A stretch of DNA of 64,000 bases, taken from the NCBI RefSeq assembly GCF_902497895.1, contig NZ_CABVHQ010000005.1:1-64000 (forward strand), in the 5' to 3' direction. This document shows positions 1-7,690 of this stretch, one piece after another; position 1 is the first letter of the stretch, and every line of letters begins with the position of its first letter. The position numbers were made by a program, and so were the translations under genes. The stretch comes from Pseudomonas fluorescens (GTDB taxonomy: Bacteria > Pseudomonadota > Gammaproteobacteria > Pseudomonadales > Pseudomonadaceae). The notes beneath the pieces were generated by a model that saw only the letters and a list, made by a program, of their open reading frames with translations, searched no databases and was not told where the DNA came from.

Positions 1-243
1 CCCGCAATGGGATGGGTGCACACAATCCCCCTTGTAGGAGCTGCCGCAGGCTGCGATCTTTTGATCCTGCATTTGCGGCGGCCCCAAAAGATCGCAGCCT
101 ATCGGCAGCTCCTACGCCAATCGCGTGCACCCGCAATGGGATGGGTGCACACAATCCCCCTTGTAGGAGCTGCCGCAGGCTGCGATCTTTTGATCCTGCA
201 TTTGCGGCGTCCCCAAAAGATCGCAGCAATCGGCAGCTCCTAC
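1..243. repeat. Tandem REPIN elements, 129-bp duplication
   Basis: Two copies of a unit of about 129 bp lie head to tail (the same ten bases occur at 2-11 and 131-140). Each holds the right REP arm beginning GTAGGAGCTGCCGCAGGCTG (34-62 and 163-191) and the inverted arm beginning AAAAGATCGCAG (86-115 and 215-243). Between arms 86-115 and 163-191 sits a perfect hairpin GTGCACCC/GGGTGCAC. The first element is cut by the window edge and the last has lost its right half. The second copy is one base shorter in its last arm. The open frames through this region are repeat artefacts. Confidence 0.9.
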
Positions 244-442
244 GCCGACCGAGGACATCCGCCCGTTCGAAGCATGTGCGAATCAACTGATTGCGCCAGG
301 CGCATCCATCGGAATCTTGCTACCGCTGGCCGGTCCGCGCTCGGGTGTAGCAATTGCAATCTGACTGACGCGTTCGGTCTGGGGGGCGGCTTTAGGACGG
401 TTTCACCGTCCAGCGGGAGCAAGCTCCCTCGCCACAGGCCTC
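244..442. other. Intergenic remnant with half a REP element
   Basis: No gene is visible between the REPIN array and the DUF934 gene. A short hairpin GGACGG/CCGTCC lies at 395-411 without a T-tract. A single family-B REP arm (reading AGCGGGAGCAAGCTCCCTCG) lies at 412-436. It may help end the cysI-DUF934 transcript, which runs towards it on the minus strand. Confidence 0.5.
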
Positions 443-937
443 CTAACGTCGGCGAAACAACGGTCGCGGCTCAATCGCCGAGCGGCCATACAACACGCTC
501 ATCCCGGCCAGGCCCTTGAGCGCGTCTTCGGCGGATTTGTCTTCACGCACCGCAAAGGCGTCGAAACCGCATTGGCGCATGTGGCTGAGCTGGTCGCGCA
601 GGACATCGCCAATCGCCCGCAACTCACCCTGCCAGCCGAAGCGGGTGCGCAGCAGATAGGCCTGGCTGTAGGCGCGTCCGTCGCGAAAACTCGGGAAATC
701 CAGGGCAATCAGCGGCAACAGAGTCAACCACGGCTTGAGGCTTTCCACTTCGTCGTCCGGACCTAACCAGACCGAGTCCTGGGCTGGGTTGTGCTCGATT
801 CGGCGGCTCAGCCATAGCGCCAGCGGCAGGATCAGCGGCCCCGGGGGCAGATCGACGGCCATTTCCCTGATCAGGGTCCAGCGATCGTCATTGACCACCC
901 GCGGCACACCCTCTTGCAAACGCAGCAGGTTGTTCAT
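443..937 (-). CDS. DUF934 family protein, sulfite reductase partner
   Basis: A 164-residue soluble protein of the DUF934 family. In proteobacteria this family is almost always encoded directly after a CysI-type sulfite/nitrite reductase, and its biochemical role is not established. A GGAGG ribosome site lies 7 nt before the ATG at 937, and the start overlaps the upstream reductase stop by 4 bp (ATGA), so the two are translationally coupled. There is no signal peptide and no cysteine cluster, so an electron-transfer role would need a partner. The conserved-looking C-terminal half contains FGWQGELRAIGDVLRDQL. Family assignment rests on sequence resemblance plus context. Confidence 0.85.
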   Translation of the reverse strand: MNNLLRLQEGVPRVVNDDRWTLIREMAVDLPPGPLILPLALWLSRRIEHNPAQDSVWLGPDDEVESLKPWLTLLPLIALDFPSFRDGRAYSQAYLLRTRFGWQGELRAIGDVLRDQLSHMRQCGFDAFAVREDKSAEDALKGLAGMSVLYGRSAIEPRPLFRRR

Positions 938-2607
938 GCCGACACCTCCAGAGCCTTCGGATAGACCCCTTCCTTGAAGGGTTCCAGGCCAATGCGCTGC
1001 AAGGTGTCGACGAACGACTCTTCACTTTCCCGATAACAAACGAAGGTGGCAATGATGCGCTCGATGATCTCCGGCACTTCGGCCGCGCTGAACGACGGGC
1101 CGATGACCTTGCCCAAGGCGCTGTTCTTGCCCTGGGAACCACCGAGGGTGATCTGGTACCACTCGCTGCCGTTTTTATCGACGCCAAGAATGCCGATATT
1201 GCCGATGTGGTGATGGCCGCAGGCGTTCATGCAGCCGGAGATGTTCAGGCTGATTTCCCCCAGGTCGTGCAGGTAATCCAGATCGTCAAAACGCGCCTGG
1301 ATCGCCTGGGCGATGGGGATCGACTTGGCGTTGGCCAGGGCGCAGAAGTCACCGCCGGGGCAGGCGATGATGTCGGTCAGCAAGCCGATATTGGCGCAGC
1401 CCAGGCCCTGTTCACAGGCCAGGCACCAGAGCCCATAGAGGTCGGCCTTGGGCACATCCGGCAGGACAATGTTCTGTTCATGGGCGATGCGGATTTCGCC
1501 AAAGCCGAACTGCTCGGACCAGTCGGCAACGGCTTCCATCTGCTCGGCGGTGACGTCGCCCGGTGGAGAGCTGATGCCAGGTTTGGTCGAGAGCACCACG
1601 CTGCTGTAGCCCGGCACTTTGTGCGGCTGCACGTTGCGCGAGACCCAGCGGGCGAAGGCCGGGTTCTCGCTCAGACGGGTGCCGAAGTCCAGATCGGTAT
1701 CGGCCAATGCGCGATAGGCCGGCGGCACAAAGGCACTGGCCACGCGCTCGTACTCGACGTCGGTCAACTGTGCCGGACCGTCCTTGAGGTGTTGCCACTC
1801 TTCTTCAACTTCCCTGGCAAAAGCTTCAATACCCAGAGCCTTGACCAGAATCTTGATCCGCGCCTTGTACTTGTTGTCCCGCCGACCATGGCGGTTGTAG
1901 ACCCGCAACACAGCCTCGACATAGGACAACAGGTGCTGCCAGGGCAGGCCTTCGCGAATCTGTAAACCAAGGATCGGTGTGCGCCCCAGACCACCACCGA
2001 CTATCACGCGCAGGAGCATTTGCCCGTCAACGTCACGATAAAGATACAGGCCGATGTCATGCATCATGATCGCCGCCCGATCCTGCTCCGCCGAGCAGAT
2101 GGCGATCTTGAATTTACGCGGCAGAAACAGGAATTCCGGGTTGACGGTAGACCACTGGCGCAGGATCTCCGCCAGGGGCCGCGGGTCGAGCAATTCGTCG
2201 GCGGCGACCCCGGCAAAGGCTTCGGTGGTGATATTGCGCACGCAGTTGCCGGAGGTCTGGATCGCGTGCATTTCCACTTCGGCCAGGCGTTCGAGGATCG
2301 AAGGCACCTGGGCCAGTTCGATCCAGTTGAACTGCATGTTCTGCCGGGTAGTGAAGTGGCCGTAGCCGCGATCGTAATCCCCGGCGATGCTCGCCAAGGT
2401 ACGCATCTGCCGGGCGCCGAGGGTGCCATAAGGGATCGCGACCCGCAGCATGTAGGCGTGTTTTTGCATATACAGGCCATTCTGCAGCCGCAGCGGGAGG
2501 AACTCTTCCTCGCTCAACTCACCGCCCATGAAACGCTCGACCTGATCGCGAAACTGCGCGACCCGCTCAAACACCAAGGCACGGTCATAGTCATCATAGT
2601 GGTACAT
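934..2607 (-). CDS. cysI: Siroheme nitrite/sulfite reductase, hemoprotein subunit
   Basis: A 557-residue assimilatory reductase that would reduce sulfite to sulfide (or nitrite to ammonia) with six electrons on a coupled siroheme-[4Fe-4S] centre. The cluster ligands are visible as CPGGDFC (C416, C422) and CMNAC (C459, C463), followed by GHHH. The ferredoxin-like repeat typical of the family (HAIQTSGNCVRN) is present near residue 115. Length is close to E. coli CysI (570). The start has a GAGG site 7 nt upstream. It is the first gene of a two-gene operon with DUF934. The neighbouring orphan ccoN, divergently transcribed, matches the PA4130/PA4133 arrangement I recall from P. aeruginosa. This may therefore be the stress-induced paralogue rather than the only cysI in the genome (inference). 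Confidence 0.93.
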   Translation of the reverse strand: MYHYDDYDRALVFERVAQFRDQVERFMGGELSEEEFLPLRLQNGLYMQKHAYMLRVAIPYGTLGARQMRTLASIAGDYDRGYGHFTTRQNMQFNWIELAQVPSILERLAEVEMHAIQTSGNCVRNITTEAFAGVAADELLDPRPLAEILRQWSTVNPEFLFLPRKFKIAICSAEQDRAAIMMHDIGLYLYRDVDGQMLLRVIVGGGLGRTPILGLQIREGLPWQHLLSYVEAVLRVYNRHGRRDNKYKARIKILVKALGIEAFAREVEEEWQHLKDGPAQLTDVEYERVASAFVPPAYRALADTDLDFGTRLSENPAFARWVSRNVQPHKVPGYSSVVLSTKPGISSPPGDVTAEQMEAVADWSEQFGFGEIRIAHEQNIVLPDVPKADLYGLWCLACEQGLGCANIGLLTDIIACPGGDFCALANAKSIPIAQAIQARFDDLDYLHDLGEISLNISGCMNACGHHHIGNIGILGVDKNGSEWYQITLGGSQGKNSALGKVIGPSFSAAEVPEIIERIIATFVCYRESEESFVDTLQRIGLEPFKEGVYPKALEVSA

Positions 2608-2645
2608 GGTCCTACCTCATCAGTGCTGACCCAACTCACACATCA

Positions 2646-2787
2646 CGTAGCAGCTGCCGAGCCCGCGAGGCTGCGTTCGAGTAGCGCTCGCAATCCAGAA
2701 GACGCGGTATGACAGACACACCGCATGCTCGGGCCATACGACTGCTTCGCAGCCGAACGCAGCCTCGCGGGCTCGGCAGCTGCTACG
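2646..2787. repeat. Perfect 34-bp inverted repeat (REP family D)
   Basis: Arms 2646-2679 and 2754-2787 are exact reverse complements over 34 bp, with a 74-bp spacer. The arm core GCAGCTGCCGAGCCCGCGAG is a REP variant. A relative lies at 47640-47839. The spacer's right part (ACGACTGCTTCGCAGCCGAA) is also found, with small changes, in the family-B elements, so the families share parts. Confidence 0.85.
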
Positions 2788-2897
2788 TTCTTGTGTGGTG
2801 GTGACTATGGACCTGCGGCTCAGCACGTTACAGATTCAGATAAAGATTAAAAAACCATATCAGCGCCCTGCTGAGCTTTACTGGCAGGCCATTTTAT

Positions 2898-2916
2898 CTG
2901 ATCCGCATTAATGCGG
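2898..2916 (+). promoter_or_regulatory. ANR/FNR-like box overlapping a 14-bp palindrome
   Basis: CTGAT-CCGC-ATTAA at 2898-2911 matches 8 of 10 defined bases of the FNR/ANR consensus TTGAT-N4-ATCAA. The perfect palindrome CCGCATTAATGCGG (2903-2916) overlaps it and is followed by TTTTTC. ANR control would fit a cbb3 oxidase gene. The palindrome plus T-run could equally be a small terminator or a binding site for another dimeric regulator. Confidence 0.4.
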
Positions 2917-3015
2917 TTTTTCTGAGTCTGTTTTGTTTCTCCCCTACTTTCTACAGTTCATGGCATGTCAGACCGGGTGGCCTGGCAAGACTTTGCAACC
3001 GTGGAAGAATTGACC

Positions 3016-4443
3016 ATGAGCACAGCAGCAACCGGACAAGCCTATAACTACAAGGTGGTCCGCCAATTCGTCGTGGCAACAGTGGTATGGGGCATTATCG
3101 GGATGGCGATGGGCGTATGGATCGCCTCGCAACTGGTCTGGCCGCAAATGAACCTGGACCTGCCGTGGACCACCTTCGGTCGCTTGCGTCCGCTGCACAC
3201 CAGCCTGGTGATTTTCGGCTTTGCCGGCAGCGCGCAGTTCGCCGCCAGCTATTACGCGGTACAACGAACCTGCCAGGTACGACTGTATTCCGACAAGCTG
3301 GCCGCCTTCACCTTCTGGGGCTGGCAGTCGGTGGTCACCATCATGCTGATCACCTTGCCGCTGGGCTACACCACCACCAAGGAATACGCCGAGATCGAAT
3401 TCTCCGGCGCGGTATGGATGACGGTGGTCTGGGTCGCCTATGCCATTGTGTTCTTCACTACCGTGGTGCAGCGCAAGACCAAACATATCTACGTCGGCAA
3501 CTGGTTCTTCGGCGCGTTCATCGTGGTGATCGCCATGCTGCACGTGGTCAATCACCTGGCGATCCCGGTGGACTGGTTCAAGTCTTACCCGGTGTATTCC
3601 GGGGCCACTGACGCCATGGTCCAGTGGTGGTACGGGCACAACGCGGTGGGCTTCTTCCTGACCACCGGCTTCCTCGGGATGATGTATTACTTCGTGCCGA
3701 AACAGGCCGGACGGCCAGTGTATTCCTACCGTTTGTCCATCGTGCACTTCTGGGCGCTGATCACCCTGTACATCTGGGCCGGACCGCACCATCTGCACTA
3801 CACCGCACTGCCGGACTGGGCGCAATCGCTGGGCATGGCGATGTCCTTGATCCTGCTGGCACCGAGCTGGGGCGGGATGATCAACGGCATGATGACCCTT
3901 TCCGGGAGCTGGCATAAATTGCGCACCGACCCGATCCTGCGTTTTCTGGTGCTGTCATTGGCGTTCTACGGCATGTCGACCTTTGAAGGGCCGATGATGG
4001 CGATCAAGACGGTCAACGCCCTCTCCCACTACACCGACTGGACCATCGGCCACGTGCATGCCGGCGCTCTGGGGTGGGTGGCGATGATCACCTTCGGCTC
4101 GCTGTACCACATGATCCCGAAAGTCTTCGGCCGCGAGCAGATGCACAGCATCGCGCTGATCAACCTGCATTTCTGGCTGGCGACCATCGGCACCGTGCTG
4201 TACATCGCCTCGTTGTGGGTCAACGGCATCACCCAGGGCTTGATGTGGCGGGCGATCAACGACGACGGCACTCTCACCTACTCCTTCGTCGAGGCCCTGC
4301 AGGCCAGCCATCCGGGGTTCGTGGTGCGCTTTGCTGGCGGGGTGACCTTTCTCGGCGGCATGCTGCTGATGGCCTACAACACCTGGCGCACAGTGCGGGT
4401 CGCGGATCTGAAAATGGTCGAAAGTGAAGCGCAGATTGCTTAG
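3016..4443 (+). CDS. ccoN: Orphan cbb3-type cytochrome c oxidase subunit I
   Basis: A 475-residue polytopic inner-membrane protein, the catalytic haem-copper subunit of a cbb3 oxidase. It passes electrons to O2 at haem b3/CuB and pumps protons. CuB/haem ligand regions are visible as [24 protein letters not shown] and [13 protein letters not shown] chose the ATG at 3016 ([17 protein letters not shown]) over an in-frame ATG 51 bp upstream because it matches the usual CcoN N-terminus and has a GGAAG site. No ccoO, ccoP or ccoQ follows, so this is an orphan subunit that would have to combine with CcoO/CcoP encoded elsewhere. In P. aeruginosa the equivalent ccoN4 supports respiration under cyanide and in biofilms (established there; transfer to this strain is inference). 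Confidence 0.93.
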   Translation: MSTAATGQAYNYKVVRQFVVATVVWGIIGMAMGVWIASQLVWPQMNLDLPWTTFGRLRPLHTSLVIFGFAGSAQFAASYYAVQRTCQVRLYSDKLAAFTFWGWQSVVTIMLITLPLGYTTTKEYAEIEFSGAVWMTVVWVAYAIVFFTTVVQRKTKHIYVGNWFFGAFIVVIAMLHVVNHLAIPVDWFKSYPVYSGATDAMVQWWYGHNAVGFFLTTGFLGMMYYFVPKQAGRPVYSYRLSIVHFWALITLYIWAGPHHLHYTALPDWAQSLGMAMSLILLAPSWGGMINGMMTLSGSWHKLRTDPILRFLVLSLAFYGMSTFEGPMMAIKTVNALSHYTDWTIGHVHAGALGWVAMITFGSLYHMIPKVFGREQMHSIALINLHFWLATIGTVLYIASLWVNGITQGLMWRAINDDGTLTYSFVEALQASHPGFVVRFAGGVTFLGGMLLMAYNTWRTVRVADLKMVESEAQIA

Positions 4444-4457
4444 GCAAGGGGTTTGAG

Positions 4458-4679
4458 ATGATTGAAATCGCACTGGATGTACTGGGTGTGGTGTGCCTGT
4501 ATCTGTCGGTGGAGTATTGCTTGAGGAATCAGTCGCCCGAAAGCCTCGACGAGGCGAGCCTGATCCCATTTGCGGATGACCCGGAGGTGGCGCGTTGGGT
4601 GGAATTGGCGACGGGCAAGTCCATCAGGGCCGTGGCGCCCGAGGGGGTGAAGGTTGGTTGGGGGAATGTGGAAATCTAA
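4458..4679 (+). CDS. 73-aa membrane peptide downstream of ccoN
   Basis: A 73-residue protein starting 14 bp after ccoN with an AGGGG ribosome site 6 nt before its ATG, so almost surely in the same operon. Residues 3-19 (EIALDVLGVVCLYLSVE) could form one membrane segment. The rest is soluble and acidic and ends GVKVGWGNVEI. I recall a small gene in the same place after ccoN4 in PAO1 (PA4134). It is not CcoQ by sequence. A role in assembly or tuning of the orphan oxidase is inferred from position only. Confidence 0.75.
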   Translation: MIEIALDVLGVVCLYLSVEYCLRNQSPESLDEASLIPFADDPEVARWVELATGKSIRAVAPEGVKVGWGNVEI

Positions 4680-4694
4680 AGTAAGACACGATCC

Positions 4695-4828
4695 TGTGGC
4701 GAGGGGGCTTGCCCCCGCTGGAGCGCGAAGCGGTCCCAAAGCCTGAAACCGAGTTCTATCTGAAAAAAACCCGGTTGCCGCATTTACGACTGCTTCGCAG
4801 CCGAGCGGGGGCAAGCCCCCTCGCCACA
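4695..4828. repeat. REP family B inverted pair
   Basis: Perfect 25-bp arms at 4695-4719 and 4804-4828 (TGTGGCGAGGGGGCTTGCCC and its reverse complement) surround an 84-bp spacer that begins GGAGCGCGAAGCGG. It lies between the convergent ends of the 73-aa gene and the next minus-strand gene, where it may also act as a bidirectional transcription stop. Confidence 0.85.
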
Positions 4829-4851
4829 AAAGCTCGCACCGGCCTGAATAC

Positions 4852-5346
4852 TTACCCGCGCTCCCGCGGAATCAGACTCTGCAACTGCTGCGCCAGGAAA
4901 TCCGCATCAAAGGCAAAGGTATCCGGGTCTTTCAGACCGTTGGTCTTGCGCCATTGCCAGTCGCTCGACGGCGGTTGGCACACCAGCGAGATGCTGCCAT
5001 AGCGGGCGGCCGTCAGGCCCATCACCGCCAGCGAGATCAAACCGCCAGCACCCATGACGTCGGGCACGAATTCCACCGGTTTGCCGGCGATCTGAATCGT
5101 CAGTTTCTCGGTTTTGAAGGGTGAGGTTTCGACGACCACGTTCGGCCCGCAAGCGACATAAGCCTCGCGGCTCACTTCAAGCAGGTTCGGACTTTTCACC
5201 GGTTCCAGCCACTGTTCGATCTGATCGAACAGTTTACCGATGCGCACCGCCCAATCGGCCGATTGGGTCTCGAACACCTGCTTCTTGTGCGCTTCGCTTT
5301 CTGCGTAGTGGCGAAGCATTTCGCCCAGTTGCTTTACGTCGTCCAT
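4852..5346 (-). CDS. Conserved hypothetical protein (164 aa)
   Basis: I do not recognise this 164-residue protein. The ATG at 5346 (MDDVKQLGEMLRHYAESEAH) has an AAGGA site 8 nt upstream. The open frame extends 70 codons further but without a better start. The N-terminal third looks helical (EAHKKQVFETQSADWAVRIG). A beta-rich middle with the phrase GKPVEFVPDVMGAGGLISLA follows. There is no signal peptide and no cysteine motif. It is monocistronic, convergent with the ccoN operon, and separated by 222 bp from the divergent racemase gene. Confidence 0.7.
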   Translation of the reverse strand: MDDVKQLGEMLRHYAESEAHKKQVFETQSADWAVRIGKLFDQIEQWLEPVKSPNLLEVSREAYVACGPNVVVETSPFKTEKLTIQIAGKPVEFVPDVMGAGGLISLAVMGLTAARYGSISLVCQPPSSDWQWRKTNGLKDPDTFAFDADFLAQQLQSLIPRERG

Positions 5347-5568
5347 CGCGATGTTCCTTGGGTGAAGCATGACTGCAAGGTATTGATCATGGCAGATGCC
5401 GACCCGCCGCGTATGACTAAAACCCGTTGGGTCTATGACCCGCCAGCGCAGGCCCTCAACCGAGGATGGAATTGATCGGCAATCACCGGCACTGTAAGCG
5501 GCCCATGGAGAATGTTTCCCTTCAGGACATTTTCCTCGATATAGCGTTGCCATCAACAGGAGAACAGC

Positions 5569-6261
5569 ATGCGCACCATCGGCCTGATCGGCGGTATGAG
5601 CTGGGAGTCCAGCGCCGAGTATTACCGGATCATCAACCAGCGGGTGCGGGATCGACTGGGACCGTTGCGTTCGGCAAAATTATTGATGTACAGCGTCGAC
5701 TTCGGCCCCATCGAACAAGCCCAGCATGCCGGACGCTGGGACGATGCGGCGCTGATTCTGGTGGACGCCGCCCAGCGACTCGAGGCGGGCGGCGCCGAAT
5801 GCGTGGTGCTCTGTACCAACACCATGCATTTAGTGGCCGAGCAGATTGAGGCAGCGATATCGGTGCCTTTTCTGCACATCGCCGACCCCGCCGCGCAAGC
5901 CGCAGTGGATGCCGGCGCCATGACCGTCGGCCTGCTCGGCACCGCGTTCACCATGGAGCAGGACTTCCTCAAGCAGCGTCTGGCCGCCCAGGGGTTGAAC
6001 GTATTGGTGCCCGAGGCCGCCGAGCGCGACGCTGTGCACCGGATCATTTACGACGAGTTGTGTGTCGGGGTGATCAGTGACCGCTCGCGAGAAACCTACC
6101 AGCGGATCATCGAATCCCTGGCCGTACGCGGCGCCCAGGCCATCATCCTCGGTTGCACGGAAATCAGCCTGCTGATCAAACCCGAACACAGTCTGCTGCC
6201 CCTGCTCGACACCACCGAGCTGCATGCCCGGGCCGCGGTGGCGTTTGCCCTGGACGACTGA
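5569..6261 (+). CDS. Aspartate/glutamate racemase family protein
   Basis: 230 residues of the cofactor-independent amino-acid racemase family (YgeA-like). The N-terminal TIGLIGGMSWESS motif and the two catalytic cysteines, C82 in LCTNTMH and C196 in LGCTEIS, are both present, so the two-base mechanism should be intact. Substrate is not certain, because YgeA-type enzymes act on various amino acids. A strong AGGAG site lies before the ATG. It is convergent with the next acetyltransferase gene, with only one base between stop codons. Confidence 0.88.
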   Translation: MRTIGLIGGMSWESSAEYYRIINQRVRDRLGPLRSAKLLMYSVDFGPIEQAQHAGRWDDAALILVDAAQRLEAGGAECVVLCTNTMHLVAEQIEAAISVPFLHIADPAAQAAVDAGAMTVGLLGTAFTMEQDFLKQRLAAQGLNVLVPEAAERDAVHRIIYDELCVGVISDRSRETYQRIIESLAVRGAQAIILGCTEISLLIKPEHSLLPLLDTTELHARAAVAFALDD

Positions 6262-6262
6262 C

Positions 6263-6784
6263 TCAGGAGACTGAGTGCGTACGGCGCAAGCGCGCCATGC
6301 TCAGCGCATCGACCAGGCCGCCGTCGCGAACGGCATAGTCGCGCAGCAGGCCTTCGGTCTCGAAGCCGAACTTGCGGTAGAGCCCGATGGCGGCTTCGTT
6401 GTCGGCGTACACCGTCAATTCCAGTCGCTGCAGGTTCATCCAGTTATCGGCCACCTCCAGCGCCGCGGCGAGCAATGTCGAACCAACGCCCTTGCCCTGC
6501 CAGGCCACCGCGACTGCCATGCCGATATTGCCGCAATGGCTGCGGCGGATCCGCGAAAACTGCTCCAGACCGCAATTGCCGATCACCGCGCCTTGATGCA
6601 CGGCCACCAACTGCAACAGCCGCTCGTTGTCCGGGGCAATGCGTTTGCGCCAGACCTCGCGGGTCTGAAATGGCATTTGCAGCACCTGGCGGGCGACCGC
6701 GGGATCGTTGTAGAGCGCGGTGATGCCGTCGATATGGGCTTCGCTGAAGCGTTCGATGGTAATAGTGGGGTCGGTGGCGGGCAT
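6263..6784 (-). CDS. GNAT N-acetyltransferase, AaaT/YhhY-like
   Basis: 173 residues from the ATG at 6784 (MPATDPTITIERFSEAH). The acetyl-CoA loop reads VAWQGKGVGSTLL, and the C-terminal block NWMNLQRLELTVYADNEAAI closely resembles E. coli YhhY (AaaT), an L-amino-acid N-acyltransferase. It ends one base from the racemase stop codon. A REPIN lies between it and the next minus-strand gene, so it probably has its own promoter. The amino-acid substrate is inference from resemblance. Confidence 0.85.
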   Translation of the reverse strand: MPATDPTITIERFSEAHIDGITALYNDPAVARQVLQMPFQTREVWRKRIAPDNERLLQLVAVHQGAVIGNCGLEQFSRIRRSHCGNIGMAVAVAWQGKGVGSTLLAAALEVADNWMNLQRLELTVYADNEAAIGLYRKFGFETEGLLRDYAVRDGGLVDALSMARLRRTHSVS

Positions 6785-6857
6785 GGTGGTTCGTCCTTGA
6801 AACGTCGAATGGACCGCCGAGTGTAGAACTGAATGCAGGGGTGTGGCGAGAGGCCTC

Positions 6858-7066
6858 AAAAGATCGCGGCCTGCGGCAGCTCCTACAGGGCATTCGCCTA
6901 CACCTGCGAAATTGCGGACGTACGTGGTCGGCGTAGGAGCTGCCGCAGGCTGCGATCTTTTAGCGATTTGAAGACCGTCGAAGATCAAGATCAAAAGATC
7001 GCAGCCTGCGGCAGCTCCTACATGGATTGCGCAAGACCTGTGGGAGCGGGCTTGCTCGCGAAAGCG
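6858..7066. repeat. REPIN (family A) plus extra arms
   Basis: A complete REPIN spans 6858-6961: left arm 6858-6886, right arm 6933-6961, and a spacer with an imperfect central hairpin (ACACCTGCG facing GCGGACGT). A third, single left arm follows at 6993-7021, and a family-C half element (TGTGGGAGCGGGCTTGCTCG) at about 7040-7066. This fills the gap between the acetyltransferase gene and the AhpD-like gene. Confidence 0.85.
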
Positions 7067-7080
7067 ATGGCCCAGACAAC

Positions 7081-7521
7081 CTAGTTCGTGGGCTGCTGCC
7101 GAAACCCCACCGCCAGCCGATTCCAGCAATTGATGGTGGCCACCGCCACGGTCAGGTCGACCATCTCGCGCTCGCTGAACTCGGCCCGTAGCGCCGTGTA
7201 CAGCTCGTCCGGCACATTGGAAGTCGGCAGCAGGGTCACCGACTCGCTCCAGGCCAGCGCGGCTTTTTCCCGAGCATTGAAAAACGGTGAATCGCGCCAG
7301 ACGCTGATGGCGTACAACCGGCGCTCGGTTTCGCCCTGACGGCGGGCCTCGACGGCATGCATGTCGGTGCAGAACGAACATTGATTGAGCTGCGAGACGC
7401 GAATCTTGATCAGCTCCAGCAACGGCTTTTCAATCGACAGGCCAAAGGTCGCCGCCTCGAGCATGAGGATCCCCTTGAGGGCTTGCGGCGAGGCCGTGTA
7501 GTAATCCAGGCGGGGTTCCAT
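7081..7521 (-). CDS. AhpD-like / carboxymuconolactone decarboxylase family
   Basis: 146 residues from the ATG at 7521 (MEPRLDYYTASPQ), chosen because a GAGG site lies 8 nt upstream. Two nearer or farther ATGs in the same frame are less well placed. The active motif CSFCTDMH (C48, C51, H55) is the CxxC-x3-H redox centre of AhpD-like proteins, expected to act as a thiol-based peroxidase or disulfide reductase. It is transcribed away from the MocR regulator gene, sharing a 169-bp promoter region, and is the likeliest target of that regulator. Confidence 0.88.
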   Translation of the reverse strand: MEPRLDYYTASPQALKGILMLEAATFGLSIEKPLLELIKIRVSQLNQCSFCTDMHAVEARRQGETERRLYAISVWRDSPFFNAREKAALAWSESVTLLPTSNVPDELYTALRAEFSEREMVDLTVAVATINCWNRLAVGFRQQPTN

Positions 7522-7690
7522 GGGCATGACCTCAGGCTGACATTCCATGACTCAAAGCCTACGACCCAAGGACCCGACACCCTATAGCCAATCAGCGGTT
7601 TTTTGCCCAGACCACCCAACCCCCGCGAGCTACACCAACAGCCTTGTTGCGAGTAACCTTGCACACGACCGACCGCCTTCAGGACTGCCC

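Larger units (their letters stand above)
2608..3015. promoter_or_regulatory. Divergent cysI/ccoN intergenic region
   Basis: 408 bp between two divergent operons. It contains a long inverted repeat at 2646-2787 and, closer to ccoN, an AT-rich stretch with an FNR/ANR-like half-palindrome (2898-2911) inside which a 14-bp palindrome begins. The ccoN ribosome site (GGAAG) is at 3003-3007. No gene is seen. Confidence 0.6.
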
